This document shows positions 35,735 to 45,761 of a DNA stretch of 64,000 bases, piece by piece. Position numbers and translations under genes: made by a program. Within the stretch, counting starts at the first letter, position 1; each line of letters starts with the position of its first letter. The notes below the pieces were generated by a model. It was not told where the DNA came from. It saw only the letters and a program-made list of their open reading frames with translations, and did no database searches. The DNA comes from Euprymna scolopes (taxonomy: Eukaryota; Mollusca; Cephalopoda; Sepiida; Sepiolidae): assembly GCA_024364805.1 (NCBI GenBank), contig CM044489.1, forward strand, positions 32,758,741 to 32,822,740. Reading direction: 5' to 3'.

Positions 35735-36529
35735 ATTTTTTTTACATAGGCGTCACCACTTATCAATGCAGATCGGTCACTCAAGGATAAGGGTTAAAGA
35801 GTGTAAAGTAGTCAAAAGGACAATATAGTAATCAGTAGTAATGGAAGTTCGGTAAATTTGTTAACTTAAATGGAACGGCTCATCAGAAACTTTTTCACGT
35901 TGAACTTGAAGACAACCATATTATAGACAGCCGGAAAGCAGGAAAACGGAAGACAATTCCACAGGCGTGCAGATCTAAGAAAGAAGCTTTGATCATGGAA
36001 TCTATGTTTAGGTTTAGGCATAGATTAATAGTGGGGAAAATTATTGATAATGTTTTCAGCTAGTCTAGTATTTCTTGTGAAAGTTTGGCGAGGGGGGACC
36101 ATGGATTGAAGCTCAGTCGAACACTTTCCATGAAAATAACGATAAAGCAGAGACAAACACGCAACATCTCTTCTGTGAGATAGAGGTTGCAGCGAAGAGA
36201 AAAGGACATCTCCACGAAGTCTATTTTGAACCCAATCAAGGCAGGACAAGTCTTTTCTAGCAGCTTCTGCCCATATGTGGCAACAGTATTCGATCCTTGG
36301 ACGTATCTGGCTCTCATATAGATAGAGAATTGCATCAGCAGTGAGATATCTATTGGATCTATAGAAGGATCCGACCATTTTTCCAGCGGCCTTGGCAGCA
36401 GATTTGTTGTACGTATTCCATTTAAGATCAGGAGTAAAGGTCAAGCCCAGAAGCCTGTCAAAACTTGAGGCCTCTCGAAGACGAGAGCCATTCATTTTAA
36501 TTGATGCCAGATGGGGATCAGAACGTTGA
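35735..36529 (-). mobile_element. LINE family B, 5'-truncated copy
   Basis: Poly-T (35736-35743) and ACATAGGCGTCACCACTTAT mark the 3' end. The minus strand encodes the C-terminal domain: M-N-G-S-R-L-R-E-A, L-L-G-L-T-F-T-P-D-L-K-W-N-T, R-I-E-Y-C-C-H-I-W-A-E-A, L-S-H-R-R-D-V-A-C-L-S-L-L-Y-R. The 5' breakpoint is near 36529. The frame is nearly open for 156 codons but contains no RT. AATAATTATG occurs on both sides (35710 area and 36539 area) and may be a trace of the target duplication. Confidence 0.9.
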
Positions 36530-37093
36530 TTTACAAGAATAATTATGAATAATTGTTATGGAAAAAAACTGATTAAATCAGAAATAAACATTATGTGTTT
36601 TTTGCCGTGTTAAACGTATAGAATGCATGCGGCAGCTCTTGGTATCCGTCTGTCCAGGGTTTCTTTGCAAATTTCAACGGTATTTGTTCGATTAGTAGTT
36701 GATGATTAATCTTATATTGCTAAGATGAAAATTTCGACGTTTCTAATTTTCAGCTAAATTTTCTTAAAACAAAATTATGTCACACGATAAATCAATACAA
36801 ATTAAAATGAATAAAAAGTTTTATGCGTGTGAAGAATACTTCGTTGACTATTAATTTGTCATTAATAAGACCACCACTATTTTTTTGTTTGAAAATGATT
36901 ACCATGATAAAATAATGAAAAATACAATTTAGCCATTTTAGTGTACTCTATTTATTAAGCTGACAATTGTAATTATTTCTTACTGAAGAAAAAAGAAATA
37001 CTTTTCACACAAATGTATTTATTATTCCAAAAGGAACAATATTATATTATGTATGTATGTATGTATGTATGTATGTATTCTTCTTCTTCTTCC
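36530..37093. other. Gene-free stretch, ends in GTAT repeats
   Basis: AT-rich DNA without a gene, followed by (ATGT)n at 37049-37078 and a short (TTC)n at 37079-37092. Confidence 0.5.
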
Positions 37094-37166
<73 letters not shown>

Positions 37167-37511
37167 TATATTCAATAGGAGTAATCACACAGGATATCAT
37201 CACACATTTCTCTTCGCTGACGACCTGTGATGTTCTCTGGAATCTGAGTGACAATACATCTCCCCTGATTTACAGTACTCATCACCTCTTTCGATAACCT
37301 TTACAAATAAGTTTGCGTTATCGAAACAGCCGTTTACCATTGATTTCTCTTTGGTTGCAACCATTAGTCGTCAATTGCATTTAGGTGCTAATAAGCTTCC
37401 TTAATGTCCCAGTCCTCTTCGCACTCATCCAGTGGAGGACTGGTTAGTGCTTTCTCTCCTCGGTCTTTTCATCCTCTTTGACCCTTCTTGATTATTTGGT
37501 GTGGTGTGGCA
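37094..37511 (-). mobile_element. R2/NeSL-like LINE, 5'-truncated 3'-end copy with (ATT)n tail
   Basis: 37170-37511 is homologous to 37598-37930: AATAAGCTTCCTTAATGTCC against AATAAGCCTCCCCAAGGTCC, TTTGCGTTATCGAAACAGCC against TTTGCGTTACAGTTGATTTC, CCAGTGGAGGACTGGTTAGT against CCAGCGGATGTCTGGTCAAT. Its low-coordinate side continues into (ATT)n (37094-37169), the tail of the element on the minus strand. It carries only 3' UTR sequence. Confidence 0.7.
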
Positions 37512-37537
37512 TATTATTATTATTAATGTTGTTGTTG

Positions 37538-37596
<59 letters not shown>

Positions 37597-40500
37597 GGCC
37601 TACAAGGAGCTTTCACGCATGTTATAAGAGATTTATCCTTGAAAATGAAATGTGGTTTTCCTGGAAGCTGAGTGTCAACAAGCCTCCCCAAGTTTCCAGT
37701 TCTCTCCACCTCTTTAGGTAATATTTGCAAATGAATTTGCGTTACAGTTGATTTCTCGCTGGCAATAACCATTGATCTCCACTTGAATTTGAGTGGTAAT
37801 AAGCCTCCCCAAGGTCCAAGTTCTCTACGCGCTTGTCCAGCGGATGTCTGGTCAATGCTCTCTCCTGGGTCTGGCCATACTCCTCGACTCTTCTCGGCTA
37901 TTTGGTATCACTCTTTTGGGAGGCCGTGATAGGGCAATGGGGGATGGGGGATGGGATAACGAACTTAGAGATATGCAGTTTTAATGTTGTTGGTTTCATG
38001 TAACGCTTCTTCATGTTTTGTCTCTGTAGCAATTTTTCTGGTCGGCTCATGTGGCTCATGTGGCTCATGTGGCTCATGTGTTTTGGTCTCCGCATTCTAA
38101 GCTTTTCCTTAATATTTCAGCTATTTTAATCATTATAATTCGTTGTATCTTTGCAGCCATTTCTTCGATTCCAATTTCTGCTAATCTTTTTTCAAAGCTT
38201 TTCAACATTGTTCTCAATGTTCCTACTATTATAAGTATTATTCTGATTTTCTTCATCATCAAAATCCATTTCAGCTCTAGCTGGCTTTGTTTATTTACTT
38301 CGTTTCTCCTTTTATTTCTTTTTGCCTTTTCTTAGATAATCACGCTGTGGTCAGCTCGAACAGGACTTTTCTTTTTTTGTCAATTATTACAACATCCGTT
38401 CTTATTGCTTGGATTGGTTTATCCGTTTGTATGTCCATGTCCTATAGTATATGTGATTTTTGTTTTCAAGCACTGTTGCCGGTTCATGCTTGTACCATTT
38501 TTCTGTGCGTTAAAGATGCACTTGTTTGCATAATTACCAATGTATTTCCCTTCCCTACTTGATCGGGCCTGTTCTTGTATTCCTTTTGAGCATGCTTGCT
38601 GCATTCGCTCACTATATGGCTTATCATTTCGTCTTTTCGTCCACAGAGTTTTATTTGCTGTTTTCATATGTTTTCTTAATTTTAGCTTTGATATGGTTGG
38701 TTCTAATCGCGTTATCTTAGGGATTAGGGATTCCGTCCGAGTGTTTTCGTCATTCTCATCTTTTGCCATCCTTATGAATCTCCTGTGTAGTTGCTTCTCT
38801 TCTAATTTTTCTTTTCTCGTCTTATACTTGGTCTCTGTTTTCTGTTTTCTCGGTTTTTAGGGGCTCTCGCTGCCATGATTATCCTTTTAGTATTTTGCAT
38901 TATGTATTTTTTCTATTTTGTTGTGTACTTCACACAATCTTCTATACAAACTAGTCTCTCCTGTCGTATTTCCTTTTCACGTAGAGTCGGTTAGCATAGT
39001 GCATTGTGCGTGGTCCTGAGTTTCTTAGTCTTCTGATTGAGCTGTCTCAGTTCTTCTTTAGTCCACCCTATGGACAGTTCAGATGATATTACTAGTGATT
39101 CTGCTCATGTATTTATACCTGTTATTAGGTTTCTGCTATATAATTTAGTTTCTATGGGCTTTCTTGTTCTGTTATCCTTTTCCAATTCTCCCTTTAATAT
39201 CTGTTGCTTTGATATTGTCAGCTTACAGAATTTCCAAATATTTATAGGCGTTTTAATCTCCTAGTGCCCTCATCTCCGTATGGTTGGGTAGTTCTATGCT
39301 TTCTGTCATCTCCAAATTTCCGTTTCTCATAACTAGTATGATGCATTTGCCCATGCACAACTCAATTAGAATATCCTAACTGAAGATCCTGGTAGTTTAT
39401 TATATTGACTAATTCCTTTTCCGTTCTTGCAAAAAAAATCAGATGCATATGTGTATATTAAGTGGTAAATTTTTTTACCCTGCATTAGGGAACTTGTATC
39501 CGCTTGGCACCTTCTTAATATATTGTTCAGGGACATCATGGCTATGATAAGCAATAATGGTGATAGTGAATCTCCTTGAATATGCCTCTTTGAATGTTAA
39601 TTTCTGTCTCATTGTTTCATTGCATTTTCAATCACGTTGCTTGATATTTTATACATTTTCAAGCAGTTTATTATCCATGCTTGTGGGATCCTGTCGTACG
39701 CATTTTTGTAGTCGATCCATGCCATGGCTAAATTCTTTCACCTTCTTTCTACCCTTTTAGGATCTTTGTATCTATGTATAGAAGATCATGTGTTCCTCTT
39801 TTTTCTTTTTCGAGGAATAGTCCACGATTATTCAGGGAGTGGTAGATTTGTTCCCTCAGTTGTGCTGTAAGTATTTTCCATTTCATGGGTAAGCACGTGA
39901 TAGGCCTATAGTTGTTGGGACGATTCCTTCCTCGGTGTCATTCTGTACGTGTTATTCTACTTTTTCTCATCCATTCTGCCACATATTATCCTGTATACAT
40001 CTTCTAATGTTTTGAGATAATCTTTCGTGTAATGTGGTGGTGTTTGTGAGTCAGTATGCATGTATACCGTCGTGTCCTGTGGTTCTCCATTTTGCCGTTT
40101 TTCCTACGGTATTGATTAGGATTTCTTTGTTGATTCGATTCACTGTTCATTCTTCGTTTGTTTTGTTGTAACTTTTCACTCATGTCTTTCAGCCATTGAA
40201 CACTTCTATTGTGATCATGTCGTTCTTCCTATACCTTACTCCAGTAGAGTTTAGTGTCTGTCGGGTTTAATCGTTCTATTTTTGTTTTTTCTCCGTTCAC
40301 ATTTTGGTAGAATTGGCTTTCATTGTATTCAAATGCCCTGTTTTGCTTGCACAGTTCAGATTTGTATATTTATCGTCTAGGTACCTTCTTTAGCTGGTAT
40401 TTTTTATTCAGATCTTCATGTTTGTTTTAGCCTCTTCTCTCTAGTCATATTTCCACTTTTCCATCTTCTACAGACGCTTTCTTCCTCTTTATCATATTGA

Positions 40501-40700
40501 CTTCTTTTTTATGTTTGTTGATTTGAGTTTCTAGCCTCAGTTCCAATCCAGGTTTTATCGGTCCATATTTCCCCGATTGCTTTTCTTATTTGATCCTCAT
40601 ACTTAACACCTTGGTCCTTGCGTAAAGTAGATTAGTTAAGTCTGTGATCGTGTCTGTTGTGATGTGTTGGAGGGGCTTGTTAACTTTTTCTGTTTCTGTA
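37512..40700 (-). mobile_element. R2/NeSL-like LINE, long degenerate copy with (ATT)n tail
   Basis: On the minus strand, in order: E-L-C-K-Q-N-R-A-F and N-E-S-Q-F-Y-Q-N-V-N-G-E-K (near 40360-40290), K-L-Y-W-S-K-V...W-L-K-D-M (40240-40190), then RT motifs W-I-D-Y-K-N-A-Y-D-R-I-P (39720-39685) and I-Q-G-D-S-L-S-P-L-L (39590-39560). The active-site region reads L-I-Y-T-Y-A-S-D-F-F where Y-M-D-D would be expected (39450). Near 38230-38100, V-G-T-L-R-T-M-L-K-S-F-E-K-R-L follows as the C-terminal conserved block of this LINE group. The 3' UTR ends at (ATT)n (37512-37597). Dozens of stops make it dead. The clade is judged from remembered protein similarity; the RT catalytic motif is lost. Confidence 0.72.
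38043..38080. repeat. GTGGCTCAT 9-bp tandem repeat
   Basis: Four head-to-tail copies of GGCTCATGT inside the R2-like LINE, absent from what would be expected of its coding region. Recent slippage. Confidence 0.95.
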
Positions 40701-40835
40701 TTTAATTTCTTTTGCTCTTGGTTCCTTAATGATGGGAGCTATCTTTTTCTTCTTATTATTATTATTATGATTATTAACAGAATACTATGCAGGATGATAA
40801 AACAACCATCGGGGGGAAGGTGTGATATTATTTGA

Positions 40836-41750
40836 CAGCTACGGTATGGATGGAAATGTATTTTCAATTATTAAACCATTTCTCTCTGGTAGATTCATAA
40901 GAGTAGTGGTTGGTGTCCAGAAATCAGAAGCCCACAGTGTTAATGCTGGAGTACCTCAGAGGTCCATGCTGGACCCAACTCTTTTTCTGATCTACATCAA
41001 TGATCTCCCAACTCACATCCTAAGATCATTCACAGACATTTATGCTGACAACACTACAATATATGGCAACACTTTAAACGCAGTAAACGATCAAGTTCTC
41101 TCTGATTCTCTACTCTCTGATCTTGATCACCTGGTACAATTGAGAACGAGGTGGACGGTTAATTGTAATGCATCTAAGACCAAACTTCTTTCTATACATC
41201 ATCACCACTCTAATCCCCGTCTGGCATCAACAAATGAATGGCTCTCGTCTTGGGAAGGTTCAATGTTTTGAGAAGCTTCTGAGTTTGACCTTAACTACTG
41301 GTTTGAGATAAAACACGTACATCAAATCCTTCGCCATGGCTGCCGGGAAATGGTGGGATTGTTCTACCGTTGCAGTAGATATCTCATTGCTGATGCAATT
41401 CTCTATCTGTTTAAGAGCCAAGTACGTCCAAAAATTGAGTACTGTTACCACATCTGGGCAAGTGCTGCTAGAAGCAGCTTATTCTGCTTTAACAGAGTTC
41501 AAAATAGACTTCGTGGGGAAGGATTCCCTTTTCACTTCCCTGAAAACTCTCTCCCACAGAAGAGATGGTGCGAGCCTGTCTCTGCCTTATCGTTATTTTC
41601 ATGGCAAGTGCTATCATCCCCTTAAGTAATCCAATTTACCAAATGCCCACTAATAACGATCACTACGCTATTTTCCATTGACTACTGTACACTCATTAAC
41701 CCTTATCCTCAAGTGGCCTCCGGACTTTTATAAATTGTAACTTATTTGTA
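40836..41750 (+). mobile_element. LINE family B, 5'-truncated copy
   Basis: Plus-strand family B: G-N-V-F-S-I-I-K-P-F-L-S-G-R-F-I-R-V-V-V (40855-40915), A-G-V-P-Q-R-S-M-L-D-P-T-L-F-L-I-Y, D-I-Y-A-D-N-T-T-I-Y-G-N (YADD is YADN), then, after frame changes near 41265 and 41520, the C-terminal domain (R-P-K-I-E-Y-C-Y-H-I-W-A-S-A). The 3' end at about 41690-41720 keeps ACCCTTATCCTCAAGTGGCC but the final CACTTATC-like end is altered. Starts within the RT, so it cannot be active. Confidence 0.88.
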
Positions 41751-43880
41751 AAACAAAAAAATATTAATGTCTGTCATGTCCTATGCTGTTATTTCTTAAT
41801 TCCTAGAACGACTAGTTTTATGAATGGAGGCACAGCTAATAAGATGCCAAACACTTAATTATTCAAGAGTTACATGATATTTTAGCTTAGTTAAAAATAG
41901 ATCTGTTTTATTGTTAACTTGCCCATTTACCACACAAATAAAAGCGAAATAATGTATGTATCTAAAACGTGCCACTTCCAAGTCTTTTTGCACCTAAAAA
42001 GCTGGTAATATATTTTTCTCTTCTGGCCAACAATTAGTGGGTCAGTGAATTTGTTCTGTCCGCCCAAATGGCGCTGTAATACTATTTGTTTGGTGAGTCG
42101 AGGCTGACCATCTTGAAAATTACGTCGATCAGTTCATGTAATGTATCGTTAGTGTCATCTGAGGGACGTTTTTTGAAATAGGTCTAGTAACCTTTATGAG
42201 TAATTCTCGGACCTAGAATGATACACACGATGCCATCAATCCGTCTACAAATCTCACGATTGTCCGTTTTACTTAGAGTGATGTTGATGAGTTGTGATAT
42301 GCTCAATTTGGAAATTTTCATAAAACTCAGGGAAATCTGCAAAATAACCGCAAGTTTGGTCACTCTAGACGCAAAAACAAATAAAATAGAATTATTAATA
42401 GATTCCATTATCATTCAATGTAATATACCAAACTGAAACGAGCGAAGAGTTTATTCAAAAAGTGGGTGTCACACCTGCAGTAGGTTTTCTTAATTTTAGT
42501 ACCCCAGGCTAGTTGGTGTATTTATCAATTAAAGTTAAGTAGTAATGATCTTCAAGTCGATGCTGATTCTTGACCAAATTTTATCAGTTTTTAGCCAGTG
42601 GTTTGAGTGTGATAGGCGGTGCTATTTCCGCTAAAGCACGATTTATGCAAGAGTCAATATTCTCCATGATACATTTAGCTATGTTAGGCAAATACACATC
42701 TAGCTTTTCATTCTTTCTTATTCTCAGTTATCCCGTGTGAAAATCCCGCAGACTCCATTCATGAACTTTTTTTAGGAATTTGTACCATTTTACTGTATAG
42801 CAAGACCTCGTCGCATAAGGAAATATGCTAAAACAGTTGTATTCCTCAGAGCAATCTTACATTTAATGAAATCCACTATGTGAGCTTTTTAGATTTCTAG
42901 CAAGGTCAGCGGAAGATTTCTAATGGTGTTAGCTATCATTGTTTTAATTTTACAATCGTTACGAAGTGCAGCAAAACTATTTTTCTATATAATTATCTTC
43001 ATAGAACATCTGCATATCTAATTTGTTTGTATGACGTTTATTTTAGTTTTAAGTTGCGACTTAACTTGGGTGCACTCTATCTTCATAATCTTTGGCGTTG
43101 CATTGTACAGGTGATCCTTTCTCTGATCGAAAATTTTAAGAAAAATGATACTGCAACTTCTTTTTTTAATTTGTATATATTGTCTTTCACGAGTAACATC
43201 GATCATTATACACCATAAACATACTATATATATATATTTAACTTATCATAGTATGTCAGAAAAAAGGTATAATATAAATGTATCTTTGATCTATCGGAAC
43301 TCTGTCTAGCAATCTGAAATCTAATCCCCATTTTTTTTACTAATGCGTTAAGTGTATGCCATGTATGCCGCGAATATTCTTGGTGAAAACCTGCAGTTGG
43401 CTGATCCCAGAACAATTGGACATGCTTGTACATGATCGTCTATAGTCTATCTTTTAAGATCATACCCTCTTCAATTTTCATCAATGATGTGATCGAGATA
43501 TATAATCGCAATCATGCAAGAATACCACTTCGATTACCTGGTATTAATTCCGTAACTTTGTTTTAAAAAAACTGTGTATATGTTTCCGGTATTGTTTTTA
43601 ATTCTCAGCATTCGACGTCACGTTTTCTACTAGGTGCAAAAATTATTTATTGAACAAGCTTAAAGTTGAAAATTGTTAATCCAGTACAGAATCTCTCATT
43701 TCTGTTTAAAGCTATACCGGTCAAGTTTACAGGTAAAAATAATTCACTAATAAAGTAAGAGCTGATTTTGTGTTTTCTGTAAAGTATCTTTCAGCTTTTT
43801 TCCGCTTATTTAAATTAATTATAGAAAGATCAGACCAAGTGTCCAACTGTAACTTAACTGTTTAATGAAATGTTTGACTA
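41751..43880. other. Stretch without recognised gene; contains a repeat shared with 45.2 kb
   Basis: 42184-42430 (minus) is homologous to 45190-45380 (plus); see that entry. Elsewhere, minus-strand frames at 43018-43206 and 43224-43433 have a protein-like look (W-D-Q-P-T-A-G-F-H-Q-E-Y-S) but no family could be named. They might belong to one decayed element spanning 42-43.5 kb. Confidence 0.4.
42184..42430 (-). repeat. Unidentified repeat, copy 1 (inverted relative to 45.2 kb)
   Basis: Minus-strand GAATCTATTAATAATTCTAT, TTTGCGTCTAGAGTGACCAA, ACTTGCGGTTATTTTGCAGA aligns to plus-strand GAATCTATTAATAATTTTAT, TTTGCCTTAAGGGTGACCAG, ATTTGCAGTCATTTTGACAT at 45198-45270. The peptide E-S-I-N-N-S-I-L-F-V-F-A-S-R-V-T-K-L-A-V-I-L can be read in one 76-codon frame, but similarity to a known family was not recognised. 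Confidence 0.7.
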
Positions 43881-45171
43881 CAAGGGGCGTGAAATAAGTA
43901 ATAACCCTGACCCACCGGTAGTTGTCTGATTAAGCTGAAAATTTGCATGGGCAATGATTTATATCTCTACTGGTTATGTGGCAAATTAGAGCTCTGAACT
44001 AATTGTGTTTTTTGTTTTACAGGTGTTTGAACTGAGTACGGTGTGCAGTAAAGCCTCTTGAATGACGAGCAGTGATCCGGTTTTTGTGTTTGAAAGGACG
44101 CACATCACAGGAGATTTTTGATGAAATGAAAGAAACTTATAGTAATAATGCCCCATCATTTGACCTTGTAAAACGCTGGCATTGTGAATTCAAACATGAC
44201 CGGAAGTCTGTGGAAACAACTCCCAGACCTGGTGACCACCCTTCTGCCATTGATGAAGCATGTGTCCGTCAAGTTGAGGCTGACATTTTGGAAGATCGGT
44301 GGATAATTATTCGCCAAATAGCCCAAGATATCAAGATTAGTACAGGAACTGTGGAAACCATCATTCATGATAATTTGCACATGAATAAGGTGTCTGCCAG
44401 ATGGATTTCCAGGCTGACACCATTCCAGAAGCGAGAACGCGCCGAGTGCTCGAGGATGAATTTGGAGATGTGCCAAGAAGATGAGTCAAAGTTTTTCAAA
44501 AGACTGATTACACAGGATGTAACCTGAGTTCATCACTATGATCCTGAGACCAAAGCCCAGTAAATGCAGTGGAAGCACTTGGACTCACCACCTCCCAAAA
44601 AGGCAAGGGTACAGTCCTCCGCTGGCAAGGGCATGCTCACAGTTTTCTGGGACAAGAACGGAGTAGTGATGACATATTTCCTGGCAAAGGGTACCACAAT
44701 TACACGAACCTATTATGCTTCACTTTTGAGGAAATTAAGGGAAGCTATCAAAATCAAGAGGCGGGGAACGATCGGCAAAGCTACCCCCATCCTCCAAGAC
44801 CACGCCCCGGTCCACAACTCGCATGTCGCCAGATCAGAAGCACGGGCGTGTGGTTATGTAATCCTTCCCCATCCTCCCTACCCTCCTGACGTTGCGTTAT
44901 ATGACTTTCGCCTCTTCTCCAACCATAGAAGTTGTTTTTGAAAGAAAGCGTTTCCCAGATGATGCAACCTTGATTTCTGAAGTCACGTCGTGGTTGGAGG
45001 ACCAACCTGGGGTGTTCTACAAAAACGGTCTCCAGAGCTGCATCAATCGATGGGAGAAATGCATAACTCTGGGTGGTTCCTATGTAGAGAAAGACTAATA
45101 ACTGTGCCAAGTTTCGTTGCTCTACTGCTATGGGAAGTTGTTCAGGGGCATTACTTATTGCACGCCCCTCT
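43881..45171 (+). mobile_element. Mariner transposon with both terminal inverted repeats, inactive
   Basis: A 1291-base element flanked by TA on both sides (43879-43880 and 45172-45173), the normal mariner target. Left end CAAGGGGCGTGAAATAAGTA then ATAACCCTGA; right end, complemented, AGAGGGGCGTGCAATAAGTA then ATGCCCCTGA. The inside is a transposase reading: N-terminal HTH region (44072-44524: K-G-R-T-S-Q-E-I-F-D-E-M-K-E-T-Y, P-R-P-G-D-H-P-S, I-S-T-G-T-V-E-T-I-I-H), then H-Y-D-P-E-T-K and the catalytic domain (44564-44930). Full length and ends make it a recent enough copy, but the gene is broken by two stops around the first catalytic region and by a frameshift near 44930. Confidence 0.93.
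44030..45098 (+). pseudogene. Mariner transposase pseudogene
   Basis: Mariner transposases cut and paste the element through a D,D34D catalytic triad. Here the first Asp lies in T-Q-D-V-T (usually T-G-D-E-T-W), where the following Trp codon is a stop (44525). A second stop follows H-Y-D-P-E-T-K-A-Q (44562). The second Asp is in L-Q-D-H-A-P-V-H (Asn replaced by His) and the third, 34 residues later, in V-A-L-Y-D-F. A frameshift near 44930 puts the C-terminal end (K-R-F-P-D-D-A-T-L-I-S-E-V-T-S-W, up to 45098) into another frame. An ATG at 44062 may be the old start, with a frame change directly after it. Confidence 0.88.
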
Positions 45172-45189
45172 TACTGTGTACTTGCATAA

Positions 45190-45380
45190 ATTTTTCGTTG
45201 AATCTATTAATAATTTTATCTCTATTTGCTTTTGCCTTAAGGGTGACCAGATTTGCAGTCATTTTGACATATTTTCTTCCGAAAAGAACACATTTCTCTC
45301 AACATAATTCTTCCCATCGATTACATTGTCTCGGGGATATTTTTTTCTGTTTAACATAGATCGCTTGTTTTTAAAATGTG
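45190..45380 (+). repeat. Unidentified repeat, copy 2; possibly interrupted by the mariner
   Basis: Homologous to 42184-42430 in the opposite orientation. It begins about 20 bases beyond the mariner target TA. If the repeat extends leftwards, the mariner inserted in or at its edge. Confidence 0.65.
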
Positions 45381-45727
45381 GATAGCCATATACTTTACCC
45401 CCTTTTTTCAGGGCAATAATTTCTTATTTTACACCGAATATGTTGTAGGATTTATTTTTGTGTCTCCTTTCCAAGGAGTAATTTTGTATTTTCCCATAAT
45501 CTACGTACGATTCCTCCATGTTTTTAGAATCGGTTTACAACACTTTTGTAATCCTCCGCAAGTTTCTGGGAAGGGGAATTAAGTTCGCTTTGCAGTTTAT
45601 CTAGTTTTATCCGTCGATTTTGGCATTTGGTCTCTGATTCCTAAATGAGCGATTTTATTTAATCTGCCGGTAATTTCGCTTGCCTAAATTAGATACACTT
45701 TTTATTTATGACGGAGGCGAAGGGTAC

Positions 45728-45730
<3 letters not shown>
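45381..45730. other. Gene-free stretch before the long LINE A
   Basis: T-rich DNA; no gene recognised. Confidence 0.4.

Positions 45731-45761
<31 letters not shown>

Noticed and set aside
37013-37772. Poly-Tyr and poly-Ile frames
   Set aside because: Translations of the (ATT)n tails of the R2-like LINE.
38051-38860. Several hydrophobic plus-strand frames resembling membrane proteins
   Set aside because: The antisense strand is a decayed LINE; the hydrophobic look is the complement of its A-rich coding sequence.
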